Assembly: GCA_032173965.1 (NCBI GenBank)
Contig: JAVUNC010000019.1
Location: 12,573,234 to 12,637,233, forward strand
Origin: Sitta carolinensis
Lineage: Eukaryota > Chordata > Aves > Passeriformes > Sittidae
DNA length: 64,000 bases
Direction of reading: 5' to 3'
Positions 40,601-50,600 of this stretch are shown piece by piece. A program made the position numbers and the translations under genes. The notes beneath the pieces are model-generated. The model saw only the letters and a list, made by a program, of their open reading frames with translations, was not told where the DNA came from and did not search any database. How positions within the stretch are numbered: the stretch's first letter is position 1; each line of letters begins with the position of its first letter.

Positions 40601-42547
40601 ACGGAAACAATCCAAGGCAAGGAGCTTAACTGCATTAATGAAGAGAGGCATGGCTCCTGCCTTACCTGTGGAAGTAAAAATGTAGAACAGCAGCTTTGAG
40701 AAGATCTTAGACTTCAATGACAAATCTGTTGCATGGGCAAGGTGACAACATAATGCAAAACCCCCAAACTTTTATGAAGGCTACATTTTGTCAAAGCCTG
40801 ACAAGAATTTTACACATGTGATTAAGTATTCACACACAGAGAAATAAAAGCCATAGAGAAGAAAAAAAAAGTACTGGGGTGATCCCATCAAGAGTGTTAG
40901 AAAGTATTTGTAATAGAAGACAACTTACTCTCGGTCCCATAGAAAGAGCCATCCAATGTTAAGGCCATTATTTAGACACCATGTCACATAAAAAGGTATT
41001 GGCAGCAAGTCTGGCTTTATGAAGACATATCCAAGTTCATTCCTGCCAGGAAAAAGTGGGTATGGAGAAAGGAAAACAACACTTGCATTGACCAAACAAA
41101 CTTTTCTGGTCTCATTTTCCTTATATTTGGAGGGGGCTTACATTGGAATTAAACATTTTGGCTTAAATCAGACTATTTCTCCTCTGTGTCCTTCTCTCAT
41201 ACAATATAGAAACACCTATGGCTTTCTCTATCAGACAGTTATTGATCTCATAGCCACAGGAAAGGTTTCCAGTCCAGTTCAACAAACCATGGGACTGTGC
41301 TGGTTGTTTGATGTCTAACAGAATGTAAACTCAAAGCATTAGCGCTGTAATCCATTAATTTTGCCCCTGTGGATTCTCAGCCTTTAGCAGTGGGTAAGTG
41401 CAGGTACTGGGTAAATCTGTCAGATTCCCCAAATCGCTGGAAACAAGGCCTCACAGAGGAATTTACACACTTTGACAGCTGTCCACATTTTAGAGTTCAT
41501 GTATGCCTCCATACTGCTTCCCAGCTTTGGATGCTGGACATAAGAGGTGCTCCAGCCACAGTGCCTCAACATGTCAAGTCAAGATAAAAGGCAATGGGTT
41601 TGCTTTTACTTGAAACCCCAAAAAGGGAGGTAAGAGGCTGAGCTGCTCCAAAAGGGAAGAGCCACTGTCCCTTCTCACTTGTACTGTAAACAGTAAATAG
41701 GGAAAATACCTTCGACAGATCCCCGACAAGGCGTAGAGAAGCCAGGCAAGCTGCCAGGCATAGATGACATTCCAGATGAGGAAGGTCCAGCCAGCTGGTG
41801 TGAAATCAGTGCTGTACTTGGCCGAGATATTTCCAGGGGTTGTCCTGAACAGATCTGAAGTGGTGAAAGACATTGCAGGCAAAAGTGTTATTGCATCCAG
41901 AGGGTGGGGAATGACTGCTGAGTTTCCTCAACCTTCAGTCTTCTTTCCTACCTCAATGGGTTCAAGGAGGATGAAAGCATGCCCTTGGTGCAAACCAGCC
42001 ATGTGCTGCAGTTGGTTTAGACAACCATTATGGGATCACTGTCCCTGGTTGGGGACACTGCACACCTTCCCTCTTACAAAGAAACATTAAAACCAGCTGC
42101 CTGTGTAATCCAGAGGATAGCATGATGGCAGTGCTCAAACGCAGCACCACTGTCATCTACAAACCCACAGCAGCAGCCTGAACATCTTCCACCAGGGACA
42201 CAAGGGTATGCAAAGACTGCCTCTCAACCACCACTAGATCCAGGTTCAGTGGGGACATTTACTTGGATTTCAAGGCACTGGATAGGGTTCAGGCATTTGG
42301 CTGGAGGATGCACCAGCACCTTTCACAGAGGTGTGTGTGGAGTGTTGATGAAGTAGCAAACACATCTATCCCATCTAAGCTACATTGCATGATATAAAGC
42401 ATGAAACCCACCTCTGAACAAAAAACATTTGCTTGCATTACCTTTGAAAGTCCCAGTGGCATTTCCAGCATTCATTATCACCATGACCGTGAAAGTAGCC
42501 AGAGACAGAAACATCACCAAAATCTTCAACTTACGTAGAGCATCCAT
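37577..42547 (-). CDS. TspO/MBR-like multi-pass membrane protein, 298 aa, 7 coding exons
   Basis: The coding sequence is join(37577-37674, 39020-39159, 39640-39788, 40194-40338, 40929-41042, 41710-41854, 42442-42547) on the minus strand, 897 nt including TGA. All six introns are GT-AG and every phase matches. The start ATG at 42547 has A at -3 and G at +4. The protein has about eight hydrophobic segments: roughly residues 8-25, 58-79, 97-119, 124-146, 173-196, 205-221, 236-250 and 264-287. PAGWTFLIWNVIYAWQ (55-70) and LYLTWTSIATLLN (177-189) resemble the PPxWVFPxVWTxLY and WxxxATxLN blocks of TspO/MBR proteins, which bind porphyrins and sterols in membranes. Possible N-glycosylation sequons are at N29, N44, N199, N235 and N253. 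Classical TSPO is about 160-190 aa with five helices, so this is an enlarged relative rather than TSPO or TSPO2. Ligand and membrane are unknown. The first minus-strand AATAAA after the stop is near 36735-36745, in an A-rich tract, so the 3' end is uncertain. Confidence 0.86.
39020..39159 (-). CDS. TspO-like gene, coding exon 6
   Basis: The acceptor is TTTCTTCACAG and the donor ATAG|GTGAAT. It encodes residues 220 (split) to 266 plus the first base of codon 267. It holds LDKYVR (228-233), which fits the permissive CRAC cholesterol-motif pattern, a short hydrophobic helix (236-250) and sequons NLT (235) and NGS (253). Length 140 nt, phase 2 to phase 1. Confidence 0.84.
39640..39788 (-). CDS. 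TspO-like gene, coding exon 5 (WTSIATLLN block)
   Basis: The acceptor is GTGTGGCAG and the donor ATATG|GTAAGC. It encodes residues 171 to 220 (split). LYLTWTSIATLLN at 177-189 resembles the W-x-x-x-A-T-x-L-N element of TspO/MBR helix 4/5, supporting the family assignment independently of exon 2. A second hydrophobic helix begins at about residue 205. Third codon positions are GC-rich (for example CTG, ATC, GCC), as expected of real coding sequence. Length 149 nt. Confidence 0.87.
40194..40338 (-). CDS. TspO-like gene, coding exon 4
   Basis: The acceptor is TTTGTCCTAG and the donor ATTCTG|GTAGGT. It encodes residues 122 (split) to 170: a long hydrophobic helix (about 124-146) and an amphipathic stretch rich in His, Lys and Trp (146-168) leading into the next membrane segment. 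The exon is 145 nt and ends in phase 0. Confidence 0.85.
40929..41042 (-). CDS. TspO-like gene, coding exon 3
   Basis: The acceptor is TTCCTGGCAG and the donor CGAGA|GTAAGT, a near-consensus site. It encodes residues 84 (split) to 122 (split), including PDLLPIPFYVTWCLNNG (94-110) and the end of a helix at WLFLW (115-119). The frame has no start codon of its own, and its boundaries come from the splice sites and phase. Length is 114 nt, phase 2 to phase 2. Confidence 0.83.
41710..41854 (-). CDS. TspO-like gene, coding exon 2 (PAGW signature block)
   Basis: The acceptor is CACTTCAG and the donor CGAAG|GTATTT, whose GTATTT is the weakest donor of the gene. The exon encodes residues 36 (split) to 84 (split): a sequon NIS at 44-46, then the Trp- and aromatic-rich helix with PAGW at 55-58, W63, Y67 and WQ at 69-70. 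This block carries the clearest resemblance to helix 1 of TspO/MBR proteins. Length 145 nt keeps the frame from phase 1 to phase 2. Confidence 0.85.
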
Positions 42548-42553
42548 CTTACT
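42442..42553 (-). CDS. TspO-like gene, first coding exon (start codon, helix 1)
   Basis: The exon follows a TTTCAG acceptor and carries six 5' UTR bases before the ATG at 42547. It encodes residues 1-35 plus the first base of codon 36: a short basic start, one hydrophobic helix (about 8-25) and the sequon NAT. The donor is AAAG|GTAATG. An in-frame ATG at 42562 lies inside the polypyrimidine tract of the upstream intron and is unlikely to be used. A non-coding first exon further upstream is therefore required. Confidence 0.8.
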
Positions 42554-43037
42554 CTGAAACACATTAAGATATTGTTGGGCTTATCCTAAAGGAAGCCTGG
42601 ACTTGTTCCACATCCCAGAGACTGTTTTACAAATAACATTGTAAGTTAACAAATTTTAACTGCCAACTTTTACTTGTGGAATTTTCATTAGAACTACAGA
42701 AGCCTTTGCATGGGCTAGGAGCATCTCCATTTAAGAGATCTCATGAGGTTGCAGAATGGAAATGGGAACCTTTGGGAGAGCTGCCTGCTCTGCCACCCTC
42801 CATTGCAAGAGCCATAACTTAGGTATGCCTAAGGTTTTCACAAAGGCCTAAATAATTAGCTTATCTGGCATCATGGTTGCAGTTTTACTGAAGCAAACAG
42901 GCTTATCAATTTACCTGCTCTAGGAAACAAATGTGAAAATGTTGTGATGCCTTAAGTTTAAGTTTTTATATTTTTCAGATTCTATGCTGTTTTAGTGTGT
43001 AGTTCTGGGTTTCATATTAAGTGCTACTAAGCTCTCT

Positions 43038-43169
43038 TCACAAAGTAGGTACACAAAACAATTCTTTTTCTAACTTAGTACCAAGGACAACCAGTACAAT
43101 TTTCAGGCCCAAGAACAAAACCAACAGTGAAGTGAGGAGAAAAAACAAGGAGGATGGAGCTTCATAACC
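43038..43169 (-). other. exon-like frame with one transmembrane helix
   Basis: After the acceptor-like GGCTTCAG a frame opens in phase 1 and runs about 43 residues to a TGA. It starts GYEAPSS, continues through LLVLFLGLKIVLVVLG and ends KELFCVPTL. Its phase, its single Leu/Val-rich helix with one Lys, and its position before a stop resemble the real last exon at 37577-37674. It lies upstream of the gene's first coding exon, and I found no companion exons. It may be a remnant of a tandem copy, an alternative exon, or chance. Confidence 0.25.
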
Positions 43170-43569
43170 TGAAGCCATAATCAGACAATAACTCCAGTAT
43201 GCTAATGGACCAGAACTTATAAAAGTGTGAGACCTCATGATCAGTTGTCCATTTTGTGACCATTTTGGGGTTCATCTTAGATGTAGCCCAGCTGGGCTCT
43301 TGTGCTGCCCAAGTGTACCCATTAAGACCTTTTAATAATACTTTATCCTTTTGCTCTGTCTAGTCTCTGTTCCAGGTCAGCTTCTAGAAGGCATCAGTTG
43401 AAGTCTTCACTTTGCAGCAAGTGCCTTTTAGTTCAACATAACTTCTCACATTTACCTCTCTAATCCTATAACTCCGACAAATTAACTTCCTTTCATGGTG
43501 GTATTACCTCTTCATCTGCTGGCTGCAAATAAGCTTTAAATGCTTTAGCACGTCTCAAGAACTTTATAG

Positions 43570-43574
43570 ACTAT
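43570..43574. repeat. target-site duplication, left copy
   Basis: ACTAT directly before the LTR start TGTC. The identical copy follows the LTR end. Confidence 0.8.
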
Positions 43575-44836
43575 TGTCGTAGTTTGGAAAAAAATGAGTT
43601 TTTTCTGAACTTCAGTGGTCAAACCAATGAGTGCTCAGGTTTAAAGACTGGCACCTGGTGTGGCCACTGAGGACAAGGATCCGCCTCTGAGAACACAAGG
43701 GGTTAAAAGCAGAGGGCTCCCCGGAAAGCTCTCTCTTGGTTCCGGTCCATGAGGACGGAGGGATCTCCCCTGCCCAGCGGCTGGCTGGGCGGGGAGGGGA
43801 AGCCATGCGGCCTGGGTGAGGTAGGGCCGGAACCTCGGGCACAGAGGGGGAGAGGAAAAAAATCCTGTAGGATGGAAGGGTGGCAGACAGCCTTCTTTTC
43901 CCTTTCCCTCCCCCCTTTCCCCCCCCCCGGAGGGAGACTGAGAAACTGTGTGTGTGATCTTCGTCACCTTGAAATTTGATATCAACAACTAGACAGCACG
44001 GCCGAAGGAGTATGGGGGGTGGCGTGAGAAGAGTGCCCAGCAGCAAAGATACCGTGAGAGTTCTGGGGAAACAAAACCCAAGATTTTAACCCTTTTCGTA
44101 AATGATGGAAACTTTATAAATGCTAATCCTCCTGAATTTGAAGAAGAAAGATAGAAAGAATTAAGCAAAGATGATGGAGTACGAATGCTGAAAAGAATCC
44201 TAGGTGGGAGGAGATGATGGAGTGGCTTTGGCTGGACTCTTTTGTATAGCCATGGACGGACTCATTTTTTTTTCTATAACATAGAAGCTGTATCTGGGGA
44301 GAGGCATTGGCTTGGAGCCAAGAGTGGACAGTAGTGTGAACAGAGATGAGAAGTGTCCCCAAAATTTGAGAGGCTGTCGTTTCTTGGAACTAACCAAAGC
44401 ATCTTTAAAAAGAAAAACCCTAGAAGCAGCTCTGGTCCATGCACAGTGGTGAGAGCACTGGACATGGAGGAAGAGGCCACGATGTGGTGCAAGAAGGACT
44501 CCTATCTCTCTTCAACGAGCTGAGTACTGATTATCGGAAGGGTGGTAATAGACTGAAGATTAATTATCTAAAAGGTGGTAACGTGATGGGGAATTTTCAG
44601 TTTGTTTTGTTAAGTTGAGAACTGGTGGGGGGGGGAGGAAGAGTGTTTTTTTTTAAAGTTTCCATGTTCTTCTGTATGTGTCTTCTTTGCCTATTATAAG
44701 TAATAAAGTTTTTTTCCTTTTGCTTTCTAAATTAGACACTGTTTTGCTCTGTTTTTGGTCACATCTCACAAAAGATACCAGGGACAGTATATCGTTATAA
44801 GGGCACTGACCTTGTGCCAACGTCAAACCTTTGACA
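43575..44836 (+). mobile_element. solo LTR of an endogenous retrovirus
   Basis: The element is 1262 bp, begins TGTCGTAG and ends TTTGACA, so its termini form the TGTC/GACA inverted repeat typical of retroviral LTRs. It is flanked by a perfect 5-bp target-site duplication ACTAT (43570-43574 and 44837-44841). An AATAAA polyadenylation signal at 44702-44707 sets the orientation as plus. No internal gag, pol or env sequence is present, so it is a solo LTR left by recombination between two LTRs. Intact ends and duplication suggest fairly recent insertion (inference). A 5-bp duplication fits ERVL- or ERV1-type elements better than ERVK, which usually gives 6 bp. It lies antisense in the likely first intron of the TspO-like gene. 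Confidence 0.88.
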
Positions 44837-44841
44837 ACTAT
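44837..44841. repeat. target-site duplication, right copy
   Basis: ACTAT directly after the LTR end GACA, identical to the left copy. Confidence 0.8.
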
Positions 44842-44991
44842 AAAATCCACATTCTACAATTCTTCAAGGTTGATAAGTAGTGATTCAGCTTTTCCAAGTG
44901 ATTTTCATTAGTCTAGCATTTATTCTATCCCAGAAAAGTTCAGTGCCACCTCTAAGAGTAAACACACAAGCACCCAACTATAGGCAACAGC

Positions 44992-44997
44992 TTTATT
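44992..44997 (-). other. isolated AATAAA on the minus strand
   Basis: GAAATAAAG reads on the minus strand and is followed by a GT-rich stretch (GTTGGGTGCTTGTGTG) about 25-40 nt downstream, the usual arrangement of a polyadenylation site. No coding exon could be assigned to it. It could end an intronic transcript of the TspO-like gene or be fortuitous. Confidence 0.25.
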
Positions 44998-45908
44998 TCT
45001 CCTCACAGCTCAGCACTTGAGCTGCTTTCTCTCTACAGTGGCACTTCAATGCTTTCCAGAGTTGGCAGGAGTAACAATTGAGTTGTTTCACATTGCTCAG
45101 TCTTGAACAATAAATTCCAGTTCCCACCTCAGTGGATTGTTTTATAGTTCCAGGCTTTGTTCACAGAACGCACTGCATCCAAGCACGTCACAAGGAAGTG
45201 GGAAGGGAAATTCTGTTTTCTGTGAATCTATACAGGCTTTTCCCTTTTCACTTCTATCTTAAGAGAAAAAACACCCTTTTAAAAAATAAAAATTAAAATC
45301 CTTAGTGGAAGAATGAAAGATATGAAGCCCCATCTAGATTTATGTCAGTCAAATTGCAGAAGAACACATTCTCTTCAACATATACAGAGGATTAGCAAGT
45401 TCTGAAAAGAAAAGTCCACTACTGTGTTGTAATATGGTATTGTACTATTATAGATAGCATTTCTGGCTCAGGAAATAACTGACATGCAGATTTCTGAAAG
45501 CCATGAAAATGTAGGAGAAAAATATCACTGCACACTTGTCAATGATGAAGGAAAGAATATAAGAATAGGACATTTTCCTGCTCCAAACCAGTACACGGGA
45601 CTAGATGGTCCTGTGATCTCCCTGTCAGGCCAAAACTCTGTCCTGCCATAGTCCTCTAGTTGACTTCAGCATCACATTTCTTTTTCATTAGCATATTTAG
45701 AAGAACCTTGATTGCACAGCTTCAGAGAAACCCATGTTTGCTTGCGGAAGTCTAGGAGGAAAGCCTTATTAAACAGGTCAATAGTTTCACTAGTGTCTCT
45801 CACCTCCTGCCTCCCTCTAACTTACTGCTTGCAATAAATGTCTGCAACATTTCCTGCCTGCAGTCTCCAGTCACAAACACCATTAGAAGAATCAGAAATA
45901 TTACTCAC

Positions 45909-45970
45909 AGGAATCCACACAGGCTTTATGGCAGCGTTTTACAGCTGTGGTTCGGCTACAAGCAGCGCTG
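45909..45970 (-). other. candidate 5' UTR exon of the TspO-like gene
   Basis: This minus-strand stretch begins about 30 bp downstream of a TATA-like box and ends at a GTGAGT donor (45908-45903). It contains no ATG, as expected of a leader exon. The first coding exon needs such an upstream exon because its ATG is only six bases from the acceptor. The exact transcription start is inferred from the usual TATA spacing. Another exon further upstream is equally possible. Confidence 0.35.
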
Positions 45971-45989
45971 GGGTGCTTCCACCTCCTAA

Positions 45990-46114
45990 CCTTATATAAA
46001 GAGATTTCATACAACTCTCAGCAGATTAATAATCACTTATTATTAAAAGAAAAATAAAAACTCATAGAAGTTAGACATGCTTTCTGTCTGTGTGCTGCTG
46101 CAGCCTCCAATTGG
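45990..46114 (-). promoter_or_regulatory. candidate core promoter: TATA box and CCAAT box
   Basis: TATATAAGG reads on the minus strand at 45998-45990, and CCAATTGG at 46107-46114 lies about 110 bp upstream. TATATAAAG also reads on the plus strand through the same bases, so direction is ambiguous. I prefer the minus strand because a GTGAGT donor without upstream ATG follows, and because a minus-strand gene begins 3.4 kb further on. Confidence 0.3.
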
Positions 46115-46417
46115 CTAAAGCCTCTCAAAAACAAGCACTTATGCAAGAGAAATGTGATTACTTAACCAAAGCCTTTTATAACAGCCAGACATTTCGTATA
46201 ACATTGCATGTTCCCAACTTGTTGGCAGACAGAAGCTAATGAGTGCATGCTCTGGGCTCCTGTCTGCTTTGTCCTTCCCTGTCCCTTCCATGAGGAGGAA
46301 AACTGAGCACTTAATACAAAATATTCCATCTCAAAATCTTAATGGGACATGCTGGCAGTGGGTGCTGGAGAAAGAGACTGGATTTGGGGTTTGAGGAAGA
46401 TGGAGATAAAAATGGCT

Positions 46418-46545
46418 TGAATTGGAAGGGATCTGACAGATCATGCATCTCCACCAACCCCCCTGCCATGGGCAGGGACACCTTCCACTAGACCAAGTTA
46501 CTCAAATACCAATCCAGCCTGGCCTTAAACATTTTCAGGGGTGAA
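46418..46545 (-). mobile_element. CR1 LINE fragment, reverse orientation
   Basis: The plus-strand text reads as the complement of the CR1 3' region: CCCCCTGCCATGGGCAGGGA, then CACCTTCCACTAGACCAAG and CCAGCCTGGCCTTAAACA, which are familiar phrases of avian CR1 copies. It is divergent and non-coding. Confidence 0.8.
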
Positions 46546-46549
46546 TACA

Positions 46550-46612
46550 CAGAACCACAGGAAAATTTAGGTTGGAAAAGAACTCTAAGATCCAGTCCAA
46601 CCATAAATAGCA
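46550..46612 (-). mobile_element. second CR1 fragment, reverse orientation
   Basis: ACAGGAAAATTTAGGTTGG followed by AAAAGAACTCTAAGATCCAG matches the complement of the extreme CR1 3' end. It directly follows another CR1 fragment in the same orientation, suggesting either nested insertion or internal rearrangement of one copy. Confidence 0.7.
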
Positions 46613-46730
46613 TAGATCCATAGTTTGGATCCTGTGAGCATCTTCAGATCTTCCTATAGCACCAGATGAAGATTGGGTCAGAAGTAAATTTTTGTTCTTT
46701 GATGTAGAAAACGCTCCTTCCTTCCCCTTC

Positions 46731-46741
46731 CCCCCCCCCCC
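46731..46741. repeat. poly(C) run of 11
   Basis: An 11-base C homopolymer within a pyrimidine-rich stretch, prone to length error in assemblies. Confidence 0.85.
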
Positions 46742-47600
46742 AATGCAAGTCCATCCCATAGAAGCAGTGCAAACAATGCAAGCTGATCATTCTCTGCCTG
46801 CATCTCTGTCTGCTACAGAACCACAGTCTCACCACATCCATTCCTTTCATTTTATACTTCTGCTTGTTTCCTCTCAAATTTAAACTTTTATAGATAATTT
46901 AAGTTATTTACCTTGTGCAGCCACAGTGCTTACCAAGCAGACAGTCTGGCTGGGAACTGCCCCATGTCAAATATAAAGGCAGTGAATTAACTGGCACCTA
47001 TCTTCACCCCTTGGAAACAACATCATGGGACTGGGAATTAACCCAGGAGCTTCCTTGGCCATTGAGATAGGAGTGGAAAGCCTATATGAACATGGATTTT
47101 CCAGCCGTGGGAAGTGCAGGGCATCCAGCCAGCGCTGTTGCTGTCTATTTATCAGTGTAGGTGTGAGGTCCACCCTTTGAAGGCATTCCATGGTCCACCC
47201 TTTGGAGGTATTGTGATGTGGAAACCAGTGGTTTAAATATGATTATTTCTTATTAGCCAGATAACATGTTGTGCTCCACACATGGATCAAAACCAAGATT
47301 TGAGCTGCTTGCACATAGCGTGATCCTCGAAGAAGATAAAGGTCTCAGCTCACAGCATGGTAGCATTGGCATTTTTCTCTCCTTTTTCACTTTGTGAATC
47401 CCCCAGACATGTACACAGTGACTCTGCCCATATCCTAGAAACTGCCTTCAAGTCACAGGTTTATAAACACTTGTTGCAGCAAGCCCAGGCTGAAATACAA
47501 GCAGAACCATTATAAACACTGTATGGCCTCTCCTCCTAGTAGATTAAAATCTACAATGCACCTATTTCCACACTGGACCATGTCTTATTTATGGCCCTCT

Positions 47601-47633
47601 CATATATATCTAGTGTATATAGATATATATATG
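47601..47633. repeat. imperfect (TA)n microsatellite
   Basis: Alternating A and T interrupted by CTAGTG. Confidence 0.75.
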
Positions 47634-50600
47634 TCTTTACTCATCATATAGTCCAAATGATCTCAGTGTGATGTCAGACATTACATTTTCATTCATTCAG
47701 GGTGGCCTGAAATTTTTCACTGAATACAGCCCACTTTATCATACAAGTGCCTGTTAGACACAGCTGGTCAGCCAGGTCCATGCTGGCCTAAATCTAGGGA
47801 AAGTTCTGCATGCAGGAAGCATTGGACAAGTGAAGAACCAAAACACACCCACCTCCCCCCCTCCCCCCACCCCTTGCTGTCCCATGTTCTTGCTGGTTAT
47901 TCCATAATGCATCTCTTGCTGCAGTGAGACAACTGGAAGCAATGCCACCACCTCTGGGCACACTCTAATACAGGCAGAAAGCCCACATTCTGGGTTTCAG
48001 AAGGTTTGGGGTTTTTTCAGAATAAATCACAACACAGGCCTTGGATAAAATATTCAAAATTATTTTATCATGCTGCTCTACAAAAATCCCCTTGAGTACA
48101 TTCGTAAAATACAGAGCAATGTACTTAGTGCTTATAAAGTTATTAAAATTGAACATCTCTTGCTTCACTAGGCTGCACAGCATTCCCAAAAGTGGGAATA
48201 CTCAGGACAGCTATAGCTCTAAGATATCAAACTTAAACTCAAAGGAAACATTTATGGAAAGGCCCTACCTTTCTATAGTGTATCTTCTCTGAGAGAACTT
48301 TTAGGCTTATTTCTTTGGCATGGGTTTGAATATCTTTGCTTGCCTGTGAAGGAATAAAATTATATTGTCAGAGGAGTGGCAAATGCAGTTGTTAATTTCA
48401 GACAAGAAATGGCTGCTAATGTTTGTCTGCACAAAGAGAACCATGATACAATCCATGTTTACAAGAGGATGTATCTTGAAATCCAGATATGTCACTGAAT
48501 GAAATCACTGGAACCAATTCCATGACACAGACAGTGGTTGGTACTTTTCAAGACAAGTTGCTTTGAATCAAATGTAAGTTTGTATTCCTTTGGCTCATGA
48601 TAGAGAAAATCAGTTTCCAACTAACAGTTATTTTACCATCAGGGCACTTTTCTACTGATATGCAGAGGAAAATACAGGCTCCTCCTGTATTACCAAAAAT
48701 CTTTAAAGGGTCTATCATTAGACTCTTTAGAACACCCTTTGTTTTAACAGAAGAAGAAAATACACAGGAAAAAAAAAGCTGCTTTTCAAGAAGGAGAGAT
48801 CTACCATGCCCATCCCTCCCCAGCCACACTCTGCAGCACCAAGATGTGCTCCACCAGCAGCAGGGTGCCTCAGGGACCAGTGCACACACCAGAGCAGGAC
48901 TGGCTGCACTGGGACCACAGCTCCACTGTCACTCCTCCCCTGTGCACTGGAAAGCCATGCAAGCATTTACAAGGTGATGAGCTAGCATGAGCAGACTTTG
49001 TGCTGGTATTATGCCCTGCTGACAAGAGGAAGATCCTATATTTTTGAAAAACCCTCAACATGAATCCTCCTGCTAGTAGCTGAAATAAAACATTATGAGC
49101 ACAGACAGTTTGAGTCCCAGAACAGAAAGTAGAAGCTAATTGCTTTCTACTTAGAGGTGCTCCTGTGGAGGCCCTGTCCTCAAAATAAACTCATTTTGCA
49201 CTGTGTGGGAACTGAGAAAAGTTCATCTGTGGGCAGCTCACCCACCTAAAGGCACACACTGTCATCATCAGGAAACTCCAGAAAACAACGCCCCAAAGAC
49301 ACCTCCCCAGCAAGGCAGGAGCTCAGATATTATGATCAGTCTGCCAGAGCCTTTTGTCCCTGCCAGCAGCAATGATGGGTTTAAATCCTAAAGATACTCT
49401 GCACACTCAGTGCTCCAGTTTAATCCTTATAGCCACTTGCTTTAACTCCAGGCCTTCCCAATGTGCTGGACAAACTGGCACCCACAAGTTAGTGACCTCG
49501 TTGGTAATAATTTTTAGGCCAAGTTCAGCAAGTGTTGACAACAAATATACTAATCTTCTAACAACAGCTCAAGCATCCTAATCCTGCAGTGGGTTAATCT
49601 GGGTGCCCTCAATGCCAGGGATTTACCTTTCCTTGCTGCTAGAAGGGATGGGATTTGGCTGTGCACATTAGAATGGGCACAAAGTGAAGAGGATCTGTGT
49701 TAGCAATCCCCTCTGGGTATTTTAAGAAGGAAAATCATCTGCTTTTTATTGTTGGAGAGCAGAAGAGATCCACCCTTTGGCAGCAGGGAAATATCCCTAC
49801 ATTTGAGGGAGGAAGAAGAGTAAGGAACTCACTACCCTTATATTTTCAATCAGACTTTAAATGACCATGCTAAAAATCATTGATCAACAAATCTTTTCAT
49901 TGAACTCTAGATTAAAGACATTATTTCAAACATTTAAGTAACTCAAACTAAGCCCTGCCAACTCTTGTAAGAGAAAGAGGATAAAAGACAATGCACTTCT
50001 TTCTCCAAACTGAACTTCTAAGAAGTAATAAAAATATTATCCCCAGATGTTCTCACTTACTGGTTAAGGACTGGTAAATTTGCCTTCTTCAAAAGCAGCC
50101 CACGAGTCTGCCTGCAGCAGTGTCCAATGTCTGGCAGACAGCATCCACGGCATCAGATCAGGAGCACGGCAGCAGGAATGCCCAAGGAACCAGAATCTCA
50201 CCTGCACAACCCACCCCTTCAACAGGATGGCTGTGAAGAGATGAGGAAAACAGCAGAGCTGAGCAATGAACAAAGACACATTTACATGGCTGGATATCTT
50301 CAATTTACAAACTTCTTAATTGCATAAAGGTTGTTTTACTCCATGGCATTCTTGTTGTTCACAGGACACTCCCATGTCCCCCTTCACCGCTGAAGGAATG
50401 ACAAAACCAAGAGCATTCCTTCAGCACCCTGTTTGCTCAGTGTCACTTCTCTATCCTTATTAATTTTAAGAACACAGACACATTATTCTCCTACATACAT
50501 CATCATTACCACCCAGGAATGCTTCACAAGCACTTAATTGTTTCTCTCCCCACAATTCCACGAGAAAAGCAAACACTGGCCCCTCACATTGACAGCAGTG

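Noticed and set aside
42380..42562. Upstream in-frame ATG (MFQSK extension) of the TspO-like gene
   Set aside because: It falls inside the TTTCAG acceptor region, so it is intronic. The ATG at 42547 has the better context.
43612..44046. Open frames of 115-144 codons inside the LTR
   Set aside because: They lie entirely within the solo LTR, show no retroviral protein motifs and are shadows of non-coding sequence.
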